A stretch of DNA of 64,000 bases from the NCBI GenBank assembly GCA_008330645.1, contig VLTN01000044.1, forward strand, positions 243,114 through 307,113, in the 5' to 3' direction. The position numbers and the translations under genes were made by a program. The first letter of the stretch is position 1. Each line of letters begins with the position of its first letter. The notes beneath the pieces are model-generated. The model ran no database searches. It worked only from the letters and a program-made list of their open reading frames with translations, and was not told where the DNA came from. Shown in pieces: positions 1-12,033 of this stretch. The DNA is from Cafeteria roenbergensis. Taxonomy: Eukaryota; Sar; Bigyra; Bicosoecida; Cafeteriaceae.

Positions 1-3000
1 TCGCGGGCCCGGGTCCGGCCCCGGCGAAACCGCTGCCCCTGTCCCATGTGCCGGATCCACGTCGCGTCACGGAGTCAGAACGAGACCTGCGATCGGCGTG
101 AGACGGCGAAACCGCCCGGTAGGCCGACGGTCCGTCTCGCGACGGCGATGCGGTGTCGCCATCGCCGCCGCCGTTGCCGCCATCGGCTGTGGCTGCGTTG
201 GCGCCCGCCCTGCCGTGCCGGCCCGTCTCAACCTCGACCGCTAGCCCGCGCCTAGGGGGCCGTGAGCGAGGTGTACGCTCGCCCCAGCCACCGCCACCTC
301 CACCGCCGCTGCCACTGCCACTGCCACTGCCACTGCCACTGCCACTGCCACTGCCACTGCCACTGCCACTGCCCGTGCCCGTGTTGGCTGCAGCGCTCTC
401 TGATGAAGGCTTCGGCTCCGTGCCTGACCCTGCCTGCGGGGTCACTGACGTGGTTGGGTCTGATTCCGACTTGGCAGATGCCTCGGGGTCGACAGACACA
501 GTTGCAGTTGCAGCAGATGCGGGTTGCGCTTCGCCCGACTTGGCAGCTGCTGGCACAGCCGACCACTCTCGCCGGCAGAGCATTGCATCGATGACGTCAT
601 CCACCGACACGGTTGCGTTGGAGTTTTTACGAAGGCACTCCCACGCGTCGGCGGAACTATCATCCGTCAGCAGGCCGGGGCCAGCGAGAAGTGCGACAGC
701 GACGTCGGCAACCTGGTCGGGAGGCGCGGCACTCCAGAGGCCCCGCCGAAACAGACCGCAAAGGCCCGCGAAACCGCAGCGGGGAGAGCGACGCCGAGTC
801 GATGACGAGCGACTCTCAGAGGGGTCGGAGTCAGACACCGGCAGCGACGCCGTTGCGATGGACCGCCACCAAGCGACTCTGATCAGCGACTCCACCATGG
901 CTGCCTCGAGCTCGCCGTCGTTTCGGTCCCTTGTTCGGCCGAACGACGACCTGCTTGGGGTCACTGTGGCAGAGCCGCATGCAGCCTTGAGGGCAGATCC
1001 AAACGCAAGAAGGACAGACGCAAAATAGAGCCGTTGAGACTTGGCATCGCTCGACAATGCAGGCAGAGCCGCAGCCGCTGACTGGGAGGCTGCCGACGCC
1101 GACCGCCGAGGCGTTGCCGCCCCACCCTTGGGCTCTGCCGCCTGCCTGGGAGGCACTGGGGAGAGGCCGCTGCCTTGCGCCCAGCGCCAGAACGACCACC
1201 ACTCTGCGCGCGCCCCGGCGAGCCCGGCAGAGAAGGCTGTTGATGCAGCGGTGATGGCGTCTGTCAGGGCCCTGTCAAGCGACCCTGCCCTTGACTGGGC
1301 GTCCCTGGCGGTGTCACTCAAAGCGTCGCTCAGGATACGGCGCGACACGACTGGCCCAAACGCCGCCACGGAGACGGGGTCCGACCCCGACGACGACCCG
1401 CGGCGTGCCCTGGCGCTGCTGCCGCCTCCAGTTGCATTGGCATTTGCAGCTGCTTGCAGGGCCGGGATCATTCGCCGGAATGCAAGAGTGGTGGACCAGG
1501 ATGCGGAGGCGGAGATGATGCCTGCAGCGGCGATCTTGCGACGAGGTCCGGCGAAACCGTCGCGCATAAACTCGGCCGTGGCTGACGACGTTGTGGAAGC
1601 AGCGTCCTTGGCCCCACCAGCAGCAGCAGCACCAGCAGAGCCGCCTCCGCCCCCGCTGCCGCCGCTGCCACCGCTGCCTCGACCAGAGCCGGACGGCGTA
1701 GGGGGCACATCGGCAGGCGCCTGTGGCAGGCCACAGAGGCACGCGGCCGCCTCCGCGGCACGACAGCGGGTGCCCCCAGCGGCCCCCGGCCCGCTGGCCA
1801 GCAGGGGCCACACCGTATCGGCCAGGCTGTCAGCTGACGCCTCCCACGCGGCCAGCGGAGGGACGACTGAGATCGAAGTGGCAGAGCCACTCCTCGATCC
1901 AGAGGATGACGGTCCATCTTCGACGGGCAGCTCAGGCATGAACGACAGAGCCATTGCGGCAGAGCCACTTCGCGACAAGGACGAGCCCTTCAGAGCCATC
2001 AGGCGCGCATCAACCGCCCAGGCACGCGCAGCCAGCCGGAGGCCACCTCGACTCAACCACGTTCCGCCGGGGGCGAGCCGGTCAGTTCGCACCAGAATCA
2101 GCAGCGGAGTCCACCCCGCCGACCCCACCGGCGCGGCAGAGCTTTCGTCCGCGGCAGAGCCCGGTGCAGCTCTGCCCGTTGTTCTCCCTGGTCGCGACCC
2201 GCCGCGCCAGCCGCTGGAGGGCCCCCCGCGATACGCCAGCGACTCCTTCATTGCTGCATCAGCAGCCAGTCTTGCTGCGGTCACGAGGGCATCGTCCGCC
2301 GCGGCGCCCGCACCCGACCCGCCGGAAGCGCCCCGTGGTGTCGAGCTTGGGCCACTGCTGACACGCTTGCGATGGCTAGACGATGCCGATTTGATTGCAT
2401 CGGCCGTTGCGTCGACGTCCCCTGATCCGGCGTCTGACCCCGACAAGTCGTCCCAAATGCCGGCTCTCGGGGGTTTGCGCGCAGGACCATCATTCAGCGA
2501 TGCCGCCGACCTCCGCACGAGAGACGCCGCGTCGCTCAGCACCTCGTCCGACGCCTCCTCAACGCTGATGCCCTCCCGCCGCGCCCAAGCCAGACACGCC
2601 CACGCGCCGAGAGTGTAGCTAGCCCACTGCGCGCGCTCCAGAGCGAGAGACGCCGCGTCGCTCTCTGCGGAGCCGGCAGCGCCAGCAGCGCCAGCAGCGC
2701 CGGCAGCGCCAGCAGCGCCAGCAGCTGCTGCATAGCGAGTGATGTGGGGCAAGCCGTCCGATCGCCGGCCAGGCACCAACCAGGCCGGATCCACGGCTGA
2801 TGGCGCGCTGATGGATCCGCCGACGTCGGCCTCAGGATCCGTTGCACCGCCAGCGGTGCCTGCAGCTGAGCTGTGGTACCACCGCACCGGCGACCGGAAC
2901 GGGCTGCTGGCTCCACCGGTCGCCGCGGCATCACCCGCTGCTTGCTGCAGCGCCGTCTTGATGGATCTGGACACATCTGAGTCGCTCTCCGCCGACGAGC

Positions 3001-6000
3001 CCGCAGACGCCTCCCCCCCGCTGGGTCCGTCGGCTCTAGCACTTCGATCTCCGAGACGTCGACCAAAGGCAGAGCCCGCCCTTGGCGTGGTTCGTCGATC
3101 GCCAGCCTTGGGCGATGGCGACGCGCCACCTGCCGTCGCGATGCGACGCGACACCACGCTCACGGAGGAACGAAGTGCCGATAGAGGAAGGACCCCGTCA
3201 GCTGACTGATCAGCTGATGCGACGGCAGCTGCTGCAAGCAGCATCAGGGCCCAGCCAGGGCCAGCGACCATGAGCGACTCTGACCCAACATCGCGCCCGC
3301 TGTTGCTGGCAGAGCCATCTTCCCACTTCGCGCATCGAAGAAACGTGGCAACAGCATCGCTGGCCTCGACGGGATCGATCTTTCGGGCGGCTGAAAGTTT
3401 CGCCGACGCCTCCTCGAACCACTTCCAGCCGCCACCGCCGGCGCCGCTGGCCGAGCCGCTACCAGCAGTCGTGCCCGCAGCCGCAGCCGCAGCCGGCGCC
3501 GCAGCCGGCCCCGGCGCCTGCACGGGGCCCGGCGCCACTGGCAGGGCTGCGGCGCCCGCCACGGCCGCTGCTTCCGATGTGACGTCGTCAGCGTCTCGCC
3601 GCGCATCCGAGCCGCCGGCACCGGGCGCGTCCGCGGAGCCACTTCCCGTGCGGGAGTCGCTCGATGTTGCGCCAGTTGCAGTTGCAGTTGCAGCTGCGGC
3701 CCGCACTCGACGGCAGGCTGCCAGCGCGCCTGGCAGCGCAACGAGCGACACGCTCCGACCCCGAAGCAGCGCAGTCACTGCCGAATCACCCGCAGTCAGC
3801 AGTCCATCACCGGATGACTTCTTGGCCCTCCCGCGAGCTGCCCGCCCGGAAACTGCAGAATCATCGTCGAGCTCTGCCTGCGGTTTCACGTCGTGTCTTC
3901 CTGCCGCCATCGCGACGGCGGCCCACCGCGCCATGAGGCAGGCGACTCCCCCAACGCTCACAGCGGACCCGAGCAAGCCGCTGCCCGCTGCGTCCAGCGC
4001 GGCAGGGAGCGACACTGAGCGACGCCATGAAGACGGCTCTGCCGAAGACGTTGCCCGCGTTGCCCCTGATGCTGCAGCAGCTGACGCTGCGCCAGCGTCC
4101 GCTGCCCCGGGGGATGACGGGGCCCCGATGACGATGCCTGCCTCTCTGGGGGCCCTCCACGCTGGCAAGGCGGATCTGCTCGCCGTCCCGTCACGATCGC
4201 CAGAGGTTGCAGTTGAAGTTGCAGTTGAAGTTGCTTCGGCGAGGGCCCTGACCAGGGACCGCAGGGCCCTCCTGCCAATGGACCCGCCCCACGACGCCGC
4301 TCCCTCCGTCTTGGCAGAGCCCCCGGTAGAACCGGCCTCGAGAGACGCCTTGATGTCAGCGTCGAGCTCTGCCGACCGGACCCACTTCATCAATCGCACG
4401 ACGTCAACGCCGTCACGGCCGGACGACGACGACGCGTCGCCGCTTCCGCTCCGACGCGAAGTGTCCTGCAGAGCCGGCAGAGCACACGCGAGCTTCGCTG
4501 CGATCCCCGCCGTCGCCTTGGGCGGAACCCGGCCGGCGCTGGCCCGGGCAGTGACTCTCCGCCACGCGGCCGGAGTCACTCCTGCGGATGTTCCGGGGGA
4601 TAGTTTCGCCGCCCAAGCCCGGAGGGCGGGTGTGCCTCCCAGCTCCATCTCCGCGCGCCGCAGGCACGACTCAAGGGTGGCAGGAAGAGCCGTTGCGGGG
4701 AGGCAGAGCCAGCCCTCCCCGTCCTCGCGTCGCTCCCACCCGCGGCGCAGCCGCGAGTCGGAAACCGCCATCTCGCCAGGTCGGGATGCCATCAGCAGTC
4801 CATCAATGACGGCATCGCGCGCCTGTCGGCTGGCTGCCGCTGCAGCCCGTCTGGGTGCCGAGGACGACGTCCCCGACGACGTCGACCCAGATGTCGGTCC
4901 AGCCGACGGTTTCAGCGCCCGTACGAGCCTCATGCGGAGCAAAAGCTCCGCAGCGCCTGCCTCCGCGTCGCTCCAGGAGTCGCTCCACCCGCCCCCCTCC
5001 TGCTCCTCCTCCGTGGAGCCCGCCGCCGCCCCAGCCGCCGGATCCTCATCGGCCGCGGCAGCAGCGGCAGAGCGACGCTTCGCGGCCGACGTCGGCCGTG
5101 ACGGCCGCCACGGGGCCGGACGTGAAGAAGCGTCGCTCTCGCCAGCAGGCCGCGCCGACGCCCCGCCAGCGCCAGCACCAGCACCAGCACCAGCGCCAGC
5201 GCCAGCCTTTGGGGATGTTCCGGCCCGCTTGTCGGCGTTAAGATCCGCCGATTCCGGGGCCGCCTTGTAGCCCGGGCGGGGAGGATGGGGCTTGCCCGCG
5301 GCGACCCGACCCTTGACTCCCAGGTCGTATCCGTATCTCGCGGCGTCGGCCACGGAGTGCGGTTTCGTCTGGTCGTCTGACCGGGGCTTGATGGCCTGCT
5401 CGGGGACGTCCTGATTGGTGTCGCCGTCGGTGAAGAGAATGTCGTATACCCAGGGGCCCTGCCAGGGGCCCCCCGGAAACCGGTCCGGAAACTGCGTTGC
5501 CTTGGGGCCCGCCGTCCTGTTGATGGTCCTCGACCGGATGTCCCTCTCCGCAGCCTCGTTGATCGATTGCCGCTTCTCCGCAGACACTCGCGAAACCGCC
5601 GTGATGTTTCCAGGAAAGAACTTTTTGTACATGGACCCCTTCCAGTGGGCGAAGACGGCATCGCCCACCTTGTAAGCCGACGTCTCGGCAGAGTCGTCTG
5701 CGGGGGGCTTTGCGTCAGCGGCGGCGTTGGCGCTGTCCCCGGCAGCGGCTGTGGAGGACTTGGCCCCGGCCGCCTCCGCCTCCGCCTCCGCCTGCCGCTG
5801 CCGCGCCCCCAGCCGTCGATTTCGACGCTGACGCCGAATCAGACTGCTGCTCCGACCGGGCCGCAGTCCGAGCGGACTTCCAGTCGTCGCTGACGATGGA
5901 CTTGTCGCCGACCCGGCGCAGGCATGATTTGAGGGCGCTGATGGCGGCGAGGCCGGGGTCGGGGCCGGGAAAGGCCTTTGCAAGCGTGTCAGCGGCGCGG

Positions 6001-6756
6001 GCGCGGCTGCCGAACAGCGCGCCGCACTCCTCGAGGGCACCAATGACGCGCGTTGCAGCGCGGTGCCTGTCTTCTGCGTGGGGCGGGGCGGCGGCGGGTG
6101 CGAGCGAGGCCGCGGGCGGGCGGGAGCCGTGGGGAGGGTGAGCGTGGCCGGTCGGCCGGGGAGCCACGGCGGGGGCGCGTGGCTGGACAAGGATGGATGC
6201 GGATGCGATCGAGCGAGGCTGAGCGAGCAGGGCGTGAGGGGTGGGGTCGTCCGGGGGCATCGCGCGGGGTCCGTGCCCGCAGCACGCTGCGTCAGCAACC
6301 CGCCGCCGGGACGGGTGCCACGCCCAGGCCCGCGCGCCCGGCTCCCGCCCTATCGCACCGCCCGCGCTGGATGCCTCGGCACCCGGGCTCACCGGCGGGG
6401 ATGACCATCTCAAGGGCGTCTGCGATTTCGGCTGCCGCCGTGTGCGTGAGTCCGCCCTCCACGCCGTCCGAGAGCATTTTCAGGAAGGCCAGCGCCTCGG
6501 CGCTCGGAGCAGCCGACATGGCCGACACGGTGCGCAAGCTCGCGCGCCAGGCCGGCTGGGAAGCTGTGTGCGCGCCGCGGGGGGGCAGCGACTGCCCGGC
6601 GCCGTTGGCGACTGCCAGCCGTTTGCCTGGCGGCAACTCTGCCCAGTTGAACACAACTGATCGACTCGTCCTCGGCGTACTCCCGCCGGGCAGCCTCCAA
6701 CTACGCTGCTCAACTATGGCTCTGCAGGCCGCCCGGCGTGCTTCCCAGCCGGGCAT
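1..6756 (-). CDS. Very large disordered protein with Tudor-like domain, 3' end beyond window (partial)
   Basis: Function not recognised. On the minus strand a frame is open without a stop from about 5800 down to base 1, so the gene continues past the left edge (over 1,900 codons here). Around 5430-5680 it encodes YKVGDAVFAHWKGSMYKKFF followed by YDILFTDGDTNQDVPEQAI, which has the form of a Tudor/Agenet-like barrel; this suggests binding of a modified peptide or chromatin, an inference. The rest is Gly/Ser/Ala-rich with isolated Trp-containing helices. An upstream exon (to 6393) joins across a GT-AG intron to an exon starting at 6073, giving a helical N-terminal region. A one-base frame change is needed near 5791, inside a GGCGGA repeat: removing one base links the exon-2 frame to the Tudor frame. 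The ATG at 6756 is only a candidate start; an ATG at 6922 followed by SGEGEAAAATPAAV could be a first exon. Plus-strand ORFs over this stretch are judged to be shadows. Confidence 0.6.
308..373. repeat. (GCCACT)n microsatellite in coding sequence
   Basis: About ten tandem GCCACT hexamers followed by two GCCCGT variants. Read on the minus strand in the frame of the large gene it encodes an alternating Gly-Ser tract, so length changes of whole units would stay in frame. Confidence 0.85.
6074..6392 (-). other. Spliceosomal intron of the Tudor-like gene
   Basis: Donor CCG|GTGAGC and acceptor CCCCACGCAG|AAGAC read on the minus strand, 319 nt, phase 1. Splicing joins EIADALEMVIPA to EDRHRAATRVIGALEE, a continuous helical-looking sequence, whereas reading through gives Arg/Pro-rich low-complexity residues. 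Length and borders resemble the other introns in the window. Confidence 0.6.
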
Positions 6757-7565
6757 GCGCGTGCGGCACAGCCGCGCCTCGCGAGCGCCAGCGCGCTCCG
6801 ACCGGCAGCGAGGCTCCCTGAGCAGGCCGAGCCGCCCGGACCACGCGCGTGAGTGCCTCGTCCCGCCCCCCTGCGGGAACCGCTGCCGGGGTCGCAGCCG
6901 CAGCCTCCCCTTCCCCGGACATCACGCCGGCAACACATGCCCCAGTCTCGCGTTTTGCCGCGTTGCGGCCCTTCCGGGGTCGCGGAACCCAGGCTGACGC
7001 AAGCAGGGCGTCAGTACCTGCCTCTTGGCCCGCGCCGTCCCCGTATCTGCCGGTGCCCCGGGCGCTGAGGGCGCCTGCAGTCCCGGGAAAGCGGGCGCGT
7101 GCTAGTTGAACCAGACGCGGCCCGCTTTCGCCCTCGCAGCGCATCCCTGCGCACCCATGCCAGCGCGGCGCAGCCGCGTTTCGTGTGAACGGTCGCTGGC
7201 ACCGCTCCCGGGGCAGCGCGGAGCGCGGGAAGCCGCTCCGCGCTGCGCCCGCACCGCGCCCGCGGCACTTTTTTCGTGCGGCCTGTGGGAGTCTCCTTTC
7301 CCCCGCCCTCAGCGGCACTGGCAGCGCCCGCGCCCCGGCAGCCGCACCGCCCGGCAGCCTCTCCCGCCCTCCCCAGGAGGACCAGGGCCCCTGTCCGCCC
7401 GCCCCGCTTCGTCACCAGCACTTCCCGCGCCGCCCGGGTTGCGCCGCGGCCCCGCGCTGCCAATCTGACTGCGCCCCCGCCGCCTCACTCCGCCCTCCCG
7501 CCGCCGCCCCGCCCCCCCAATGACCCACAGACGAGCCCCCGCGCCCGAGCGCGCGTCCGGAAGCC
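6757..7565. promoter_or_regulatory. Divergent intergenic region between Tudor-like gene and PQ-loop gene
   Basis: 809 bp between the candidate start of the minus-strand gene and the ATG of the plus-strand transporter, so it should hold both promoters. No TATA-like box stands out. Long ORFs here have Arg/Pro-rich GC-driven composition and no recognisable domain. It may also contain a 5' exon of the minus-strand gene starting with ATG at 6922. Confidence 0.35.
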
Positions 7566-9245
7566 ATGCCCAGCTGCCACTGCCTCTACCCCAACTATGT
7601 GCCCTGGGTGTATGAGACGTTCAGCGACTGCATTTACACGACAACTGACCAGGTCGCCTTTTACTTCGGCCTGTCGTCCATGGCCTTCTGGCTCGTGTGC
7701 CAGCTCCCCCAGTTCATCAAGAACTGCCGCCGCAAGTCAGCCGAGGCCCTCTCCCTCTGCTTCCTCGTCGAGTGGCTGGGCGGCGACATTCTCAACTTCA
7801 CCGGCTCGGTTCTCACTGGCATGCTGCCCACCCAGGTGTGGCTTGCCGGCTGGTTCGTCGTGATGGACGTGTTCATCCTCGGCCAGTACATCTACCTGTA
7901 CCTGCTCAACAGAGGCCGCCCCAAGGACGCCGCCATCGTCGACTCGGACTCGGACGCAGAGATCACCGAGCCGCTCACCGGCGGCGGCGGCGGCGGCGGC
8001 AGCGGCAGCGGCGCGGGCCGCGGCGGCAAGCGATCTGGCACGGTCCCGGGCACGATCAACGCCGCCACCGCCAAGTACGGCTCCGTGGCAACCACGCTCG
8101 CGACCCGCACCTCGGCCTTGGAAGCTGACTCCTCCGCCGCGGACGCGGCCGCCGCCGAAGCCGCCACCTCCCGCCCCGGTGCCAGCGCCCTCCCCCGCGG
8201 CGCCGGCAGAGCCCGCACCACCGCGACCGGCTCAGCTGCCGACAGCGCCGCGGCCCAGGCTCCCGCCCGCCGCTCCGCCGTCCAGGCGGCCGCCGCCTCC
8301 ACCTCGGCCGGCGGCGACGACGACGACACGCCCCCGCCGGCCCCCCGCCGCAACGCGTCGCTCGCCTGCGGCCGGGGCGCACCGGCTCTTTCCGCGCTGT
8401 CCGTCGCCTGTGTTGCCATGTGCGTGGCTCTGCCCGCCGCCACGCGCCCCGACGGCTACTGGTCGGGCCGTGCAACGACGCACGCCGGCTCTGCCGTGCG
8501 CCGCTCTGCCGGCTGGCACATTGCTCACGGCATCATGTCGGCGGCGGGAGCCACGGACGGCTCTGCCGGATCCTTCGACGATCGCGAAGTGCTCTTCGCC
8601 GGCTCTGCCGGTGCCAGCTACGGAGCCGGCTACGGCGACGTCAGCGGCGAGTCGCGCGCGCGTCGTCTGGAGATCCACTCGTGCGTGTCGAACACGAACG
8701 CCACCGCAGAGGACCGCACCCTGGGCGTGGTCGGGGACGTGTTTGGGTGGATCTCCTCGGCGCTGTACCTGACGTCGCGGCTTCCGCAGGTGTACAAGAA
8801 CTACCAGCGCGGCTCTGTGGAGGGGCTGAGCTGGCTGATGTTCCTATGTGCGTTCCTCGGCAACACCACGGCGCTCATCGGCATCCTTCCGCGCATGTCC
8901 ACGCAAGAGGACTGGGCCTCGGAGGCGCCATTCCTGCCCGGAATGATGGGAACCATCGTGCTAGACTTCACCATCATGTTCCAGTGGTTCTGGTACACTG
9001 CCCGCGCCACCCGCCGCCGGGCGGAGCGCAAGCAGCTCAGAGACGCGGCGAAGCGGGCTGCTGGCGGCGACGGCAGCCGCGGCGGCGGCGCGGAGGGCGG
9101 CGTGCTCGGCGCCCCCACCGGCGCAGAGGCCGCCCTCCTCCTAGACACCCCGGATCTCATCAGCGCAAACGCCCGTAGAGGCCTGTACGACATGGTCGAG
9201 AGCCCGCCCCCGCCCCGCTCGCTCCCGGCGCCGGTCGAGGTTTGA
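7566..9245 (+). CDS. PQ-loop repeat transporter, lysosomal cationic amino acid type (SLC66A1/Ypq1-like)
   Basis: 559-codon intronless ORF with an ATG start. Two PQ-loop repeats are visible: CQLPQFIKNCRRKSAEALSL followed by VEWLGGDILNFTGSVLTG (residues about 43-90), and SRLPQVYKNYQRGSVEGLSW with FLCAFLGNTTALIGIL (about 400-440). The paired PQ motifs and the WLGGDxxNF segment are typical of the Ypq1/PQLC2 branch, which exports cationic amino acids from vacuoles or lysosomes; substrate here is inferred from family. Usual members are about 300 residues with seven helices; this one carries an insertion of roughly 250 residues between the repeats, Gly/Ala/Ser-rich but with one extra hydrophobic stretch near residue 280. 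The C-terminus is a charged tail. Five copies of the GGCTCTGCC/GGCAGAGCC word lie in the insertion. The next gene starts 262 bp downstream on the same strand. Confidence 0.85.
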   Translation: MPSCHCLYPNYVPWVYETFSDCIYTTTDQVAFYFGLSSMAFWLVCQLPQFIKNCRRKSAEALSLCFLVEWLGGDILNFTGSVLTGMLPTQVWLAGWFVVMDVFILGQYIYLYLLNRGRPKDAAIVDSDSDAEITEPLTGGGGGGGSGSGAGRGGKRSGTVPGTINAATAKYGSVATTLATRTSALEADSSAADAAAAEAATSRPGASALPRGAGRARTTATGSAADSAAAQAPARRSAVQAAAASTSAGGDDDDTPPPAPRRNASLACGRGAPALSALSVACVAMCVALPAATRPDGYWSGRATTHAGSAVRRSAGWHIAHGIMSAAGATDGSAGSFDDREVLFAGSAGASYGAGYGDVSGESRARRLEIHSCVSNTNATAEDRTLGVVGDVFGWISSALYLTSRLPQVYKNYQRGSVEGLSWLMFLCAFLGNTTALIGILPRMSTQEDWASEAPFLPGMMGTIVLDFTIMFQWFWYTARATRRRAERKQLRDAAKRAAGGDGSRGGGAEGGVLGAPTGAEAALLLDTPDLISANARRGLYDMVESPPPPRSLPAPVEV

Positions 9246-9432
9246 CCCGCCACATCAGCGAGCCATCACAGCCCGATCGCATGCCCATCATCATCACCGG
9301 TGCGCTCTCGCGTTCTCTGTCGCGGCCGCGGCCGCCCGGGCGCGCGGTGTCCTTCGAGACGCTGCCGCTGATGTTCCTGCTGCCCCCTCCTGTGTGCGCG
9401 CATGTGCCCTGAATCAGCCACGGCGTGGCTTG

Positions 9433-9447
9433 CCCCCCCCCCCCCCC
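9433..9447. repeat. Homopolymer of 15 C in the Nudix gene 5' region
   Basis: Run of 15 C bases between the PQ-loop stop and the Nudix ATG, followed by a pyrimidine-rich leader. It probably lies in the 5' UTR or core promoter; length may be uncertain in the assembly. Confidence 0.7.
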
Positions 9448-9507
9448 GCGCCGCCCCCCTCTCCTCGCCAACACATACAAATATCCAACCTCTCACACTC
9501 CCGGCAA

Positions 9508-11935
9508 ATGCCGCGCGGCCAGAGGATGGAGAATGGTTTTCCCACAAAACCAAGTGCAGCTCGGAACACGTCATCGGCGGCGTCGAGGCCAGGCGGCGGA
9601 CACTTGCCGGAGCCCGCCCACTCCCGCGCCCCCAGGCAAGCGCCCGACATGATCTCGCCAGCAAACCCGGCGGGGAAGCTTCAGCAGGGCGCTGCACGGG
9701 CCGTGTCGGCGATCGGCCCGGCGGCGGCAAGTGTCCGGGATTTCTCGAGCGGCATTTGGTTTGCGGGGAAAATCGTTCCGGCCGCTGGCGGCCGCATCAG
9801 CCCCGAGGACCCGTGGAAGGGAGGGCGAGTCCAAGGGGGTGCCGCTCTGGATAAGCTGGGCGAAGGGGGAACGCGCAAGGCTCGCGGCCTGCTTGCAGAG
9901 GCGGCCTCGCACCCCGCGGCGCTGGCCCTCCTCTTTTCCAACCTGGAGCCCCTGTGCGTGCGGGACGAGCGCGGAGCGATGGACCCTCTTTTGCTGCCTG
10001 CGGGCGCCATGCTGCGGGCAGTGGGCGCGCTGGAGGCGGTGCGGGCGCAGGAGGTGAAGGTCGCTGCCGGCGATGCTAGCGGCGCCACGGGCCTGGCAAG
10101 CGGTTCTGCGGGTGCTGCCTCTGCGGCCCACGCTGGCGCGGACGCTGGACCGCCCGCTGGCAGTGAGCCTGTGTCGGCTTTTCTCGGAATTCTGACCACA
10201 CTGACCGACGCCGCGGACCGCCAGCCAGCTGCCGCCGGACCCCGGCCCATCGACTCCACGTCGCTCTTCGGGGCGCTGCCCCCTCCCTCGGCCACCCCAG
10301 GTCCGCGCCCCCTCCTCGTGGTCGACGTCGGCGACGCCACCTCCCTCGAGCGAACCAACCCTGCAATCGTCGCCGACGTCCTCGCCCGCCTCGGCCTGGC
10401 CGGCTTGCCGGTGCGCCAGCAGGCCGCACCCCGAGCCTCTGCCCCTGTCCCTGCAGCCGCCACCGCCACCGCTACCGCCGCTGCCACCGCTACCACCGCT
10501 GCCTCCGGAGACAAGCCCGCCAGCCGCGACAGCGCCTCTTGGGGACTTGGTGGCGAGGCCGTTCAGGGGCCACTGAGCGGAATTCTGCAGCCCGGCGAAA
10601 CCGCCCAGTTCGCCGGTGTGCGGAGACTTATCCGATCTCCGCGCGGGCAGGTATCACGAGCCCGCAGGGCCCTCGAAGCGGTGGACGCTGGCACCGTGAC
10701 GGCTCTCGAGGCGCTGGCGTCGGCTCTGCCGAGGGCCTCCGGCTCGGATCCTTCCGGCTCGGATCCCTCCGACGCGGCAGCCATGGCCGGAGCGCGCGCT
10801 GCCGCTGGGGTGCTGGCGCAGGCACGCTCCCTGCTCACGTGGCACTTGCGTAGCAGGCGCTGCGGGGTCTGCGGCGAGCCCACGGTGTCATACGACGCGG
10901 GCGTGAAGCGTGCCTGCCGTGCGTGCGGCACCAGAGTTTACCCGCGGACGGACTGCGTGGCCATCGCTGCCGTCCTGCACGGAAACGGGCCTGACCAGCG
11001 GCTGATGGTCGGGAGACAGGGCGGCTGGCCGGAGGGCATGCACAGCTGCCTCTCGGGATTCATCGACGCGGGCGAAACCGCCGAGGAAACGGTTCGAAGG
11101 GAAGTTGGAGAGGAGACCGGTGAGTGACATGCGCCTGACCCGCGTGTGACCGCCTTGCGCCAGTGTTCGCCCCGCCGCAACTGCCATCGCCAGTGCCTTG
11201 CATCGCCCGACCATGCCCTATACCCCATGCTGCTGTCGCCGTCGCCGTCGTCGTCGTCGTCGCCGGCGCCGTCGCGTGCCGCTGCTGTTGCTGCCCTCTC
11301 TGGCAGCGGTGCGGCAGGCACGACCAACTCACCCCCTTGTGGGCTCCCGCCGTCGATCCGCGCCTCGAATTGCGCGAATGTGCTGCGCCGCTGCGCCGCG
11401 CTGCCGGATTCGCTAACTGTCCGCAGGCTTGGAGGTGGGGCCGGTTCGTCTGCACGCCACCCAGCCGTGGCCCCTTCAGCGAGGGACGTTCGGCCAGCTC
11501 ATGGTCGGGGCGGCGGCGGCAACGCCTGGGACGCGGTTCGGAAGCGGCTCTGCCGAAGCGGCAGCCGGCGCGGCAGGGGCCCTGCCTGAAGGCGTGTGGA
11601 AGGCGCCGGCGACTCCGCTTGCAGGTCCGGGACGCGAAATTGAATCGGTACTCTGGCTGACTCGGGAGGCTGCAGCCCGGGCCGTGCTGGAGGGGGTGGC
11701 TTACGGCATCGGGGCGCCGCGCCCAGCCGCGCCCCGCCCTGAGACTGACCCAGCTGCACCGGCAGCAGCAGCATCGCCCGCAGCAACAGCACTGGCAGCA
11801 GCGCGCTCGTTCGTGCCTGGCCCATACGCCATCGCCCACTTCCTTATTCGAGACTGGATCGACGGGCGCGGTGTGTTTGCTGGTGACCACGACGGGTGTG
11901 GGGGTGGGGACTCGCCTGGCCGTAGCCGCCTGTGA
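9508..11935 (+). CDS. NADH pyrophosphatase / NAD-cap decapping Nudix hydrolase (NudC/NUDT12 type)
   Basis: Two exons (9508-11119 and 11427-11935) give about 706 residues. Family members cleave NADH, and RNA NAD caps, at the pyrophosphate. A zinc ribbon is seen at residues about 452-473 (CGVC ... CRAC). It is followed by YPRTDCVAIAAVL and the Nudix box GFIDAGETAEETVRREVGEE, completed across the splice site as TGLE, matching GX5EX7REUXEEXGU. Exon 2 supplies TQPWP, matching the SQPWPFP signature of this subfamily, and ends with PGPYAIAHFLIRDWI, like its C-terminal AIAHxLI helix. The first 440 residues are long and low-complexity compared with the roughly 260-460 residues of known members, though LLFSNLEPLCVRDERG and LLVVDVGDAT resemble the family's N-terminal domain. 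Start: first in-frame ATG at 9508; ATGs at 9526 and 9649 are alternatives. Confidence 0.85.
11120..11426 (+). other. Spliceosomal intron inside the Nudix box codon
   Basis: Donor GACCG|GTGAGT, acceptor CTGTCCGCAG|GCTTGG, 307 nt, phase 1. It splits the Gly codon of the Nudix box (EET-G-LE). The motif is only complete after splicing, which makes this intron very secure. Confidence 0.92.
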
Positions 11936-12033
11936 CAGAGCATCGCTGATTCCGATTCAACTCGTGCCTAGTTGATACCAGAGTTAAATAAGACTTGGCC
12001 GACGCTGCAACACACACGCCTTTGACTCGCAGC

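Noticed and set aside
308-373. CRISPR-like or satellite array
   Set aside because: Six-base units without spacers, in frame with a coding sequence: an ordinary microsatellite.
1041-2618. Plus-strand ORF of 525 codons
   Set aside because: Complement of the same open minus-strand frame; long antisense ORFs are expected at this GC content.
3270-5270. Plus-strand ORF of 666 codons
   Set aside because: Ala/Pro/Ser-rich shadow of the longer minus-strand frame that carries the Tudor-like domain; no recognisable domain of its own.
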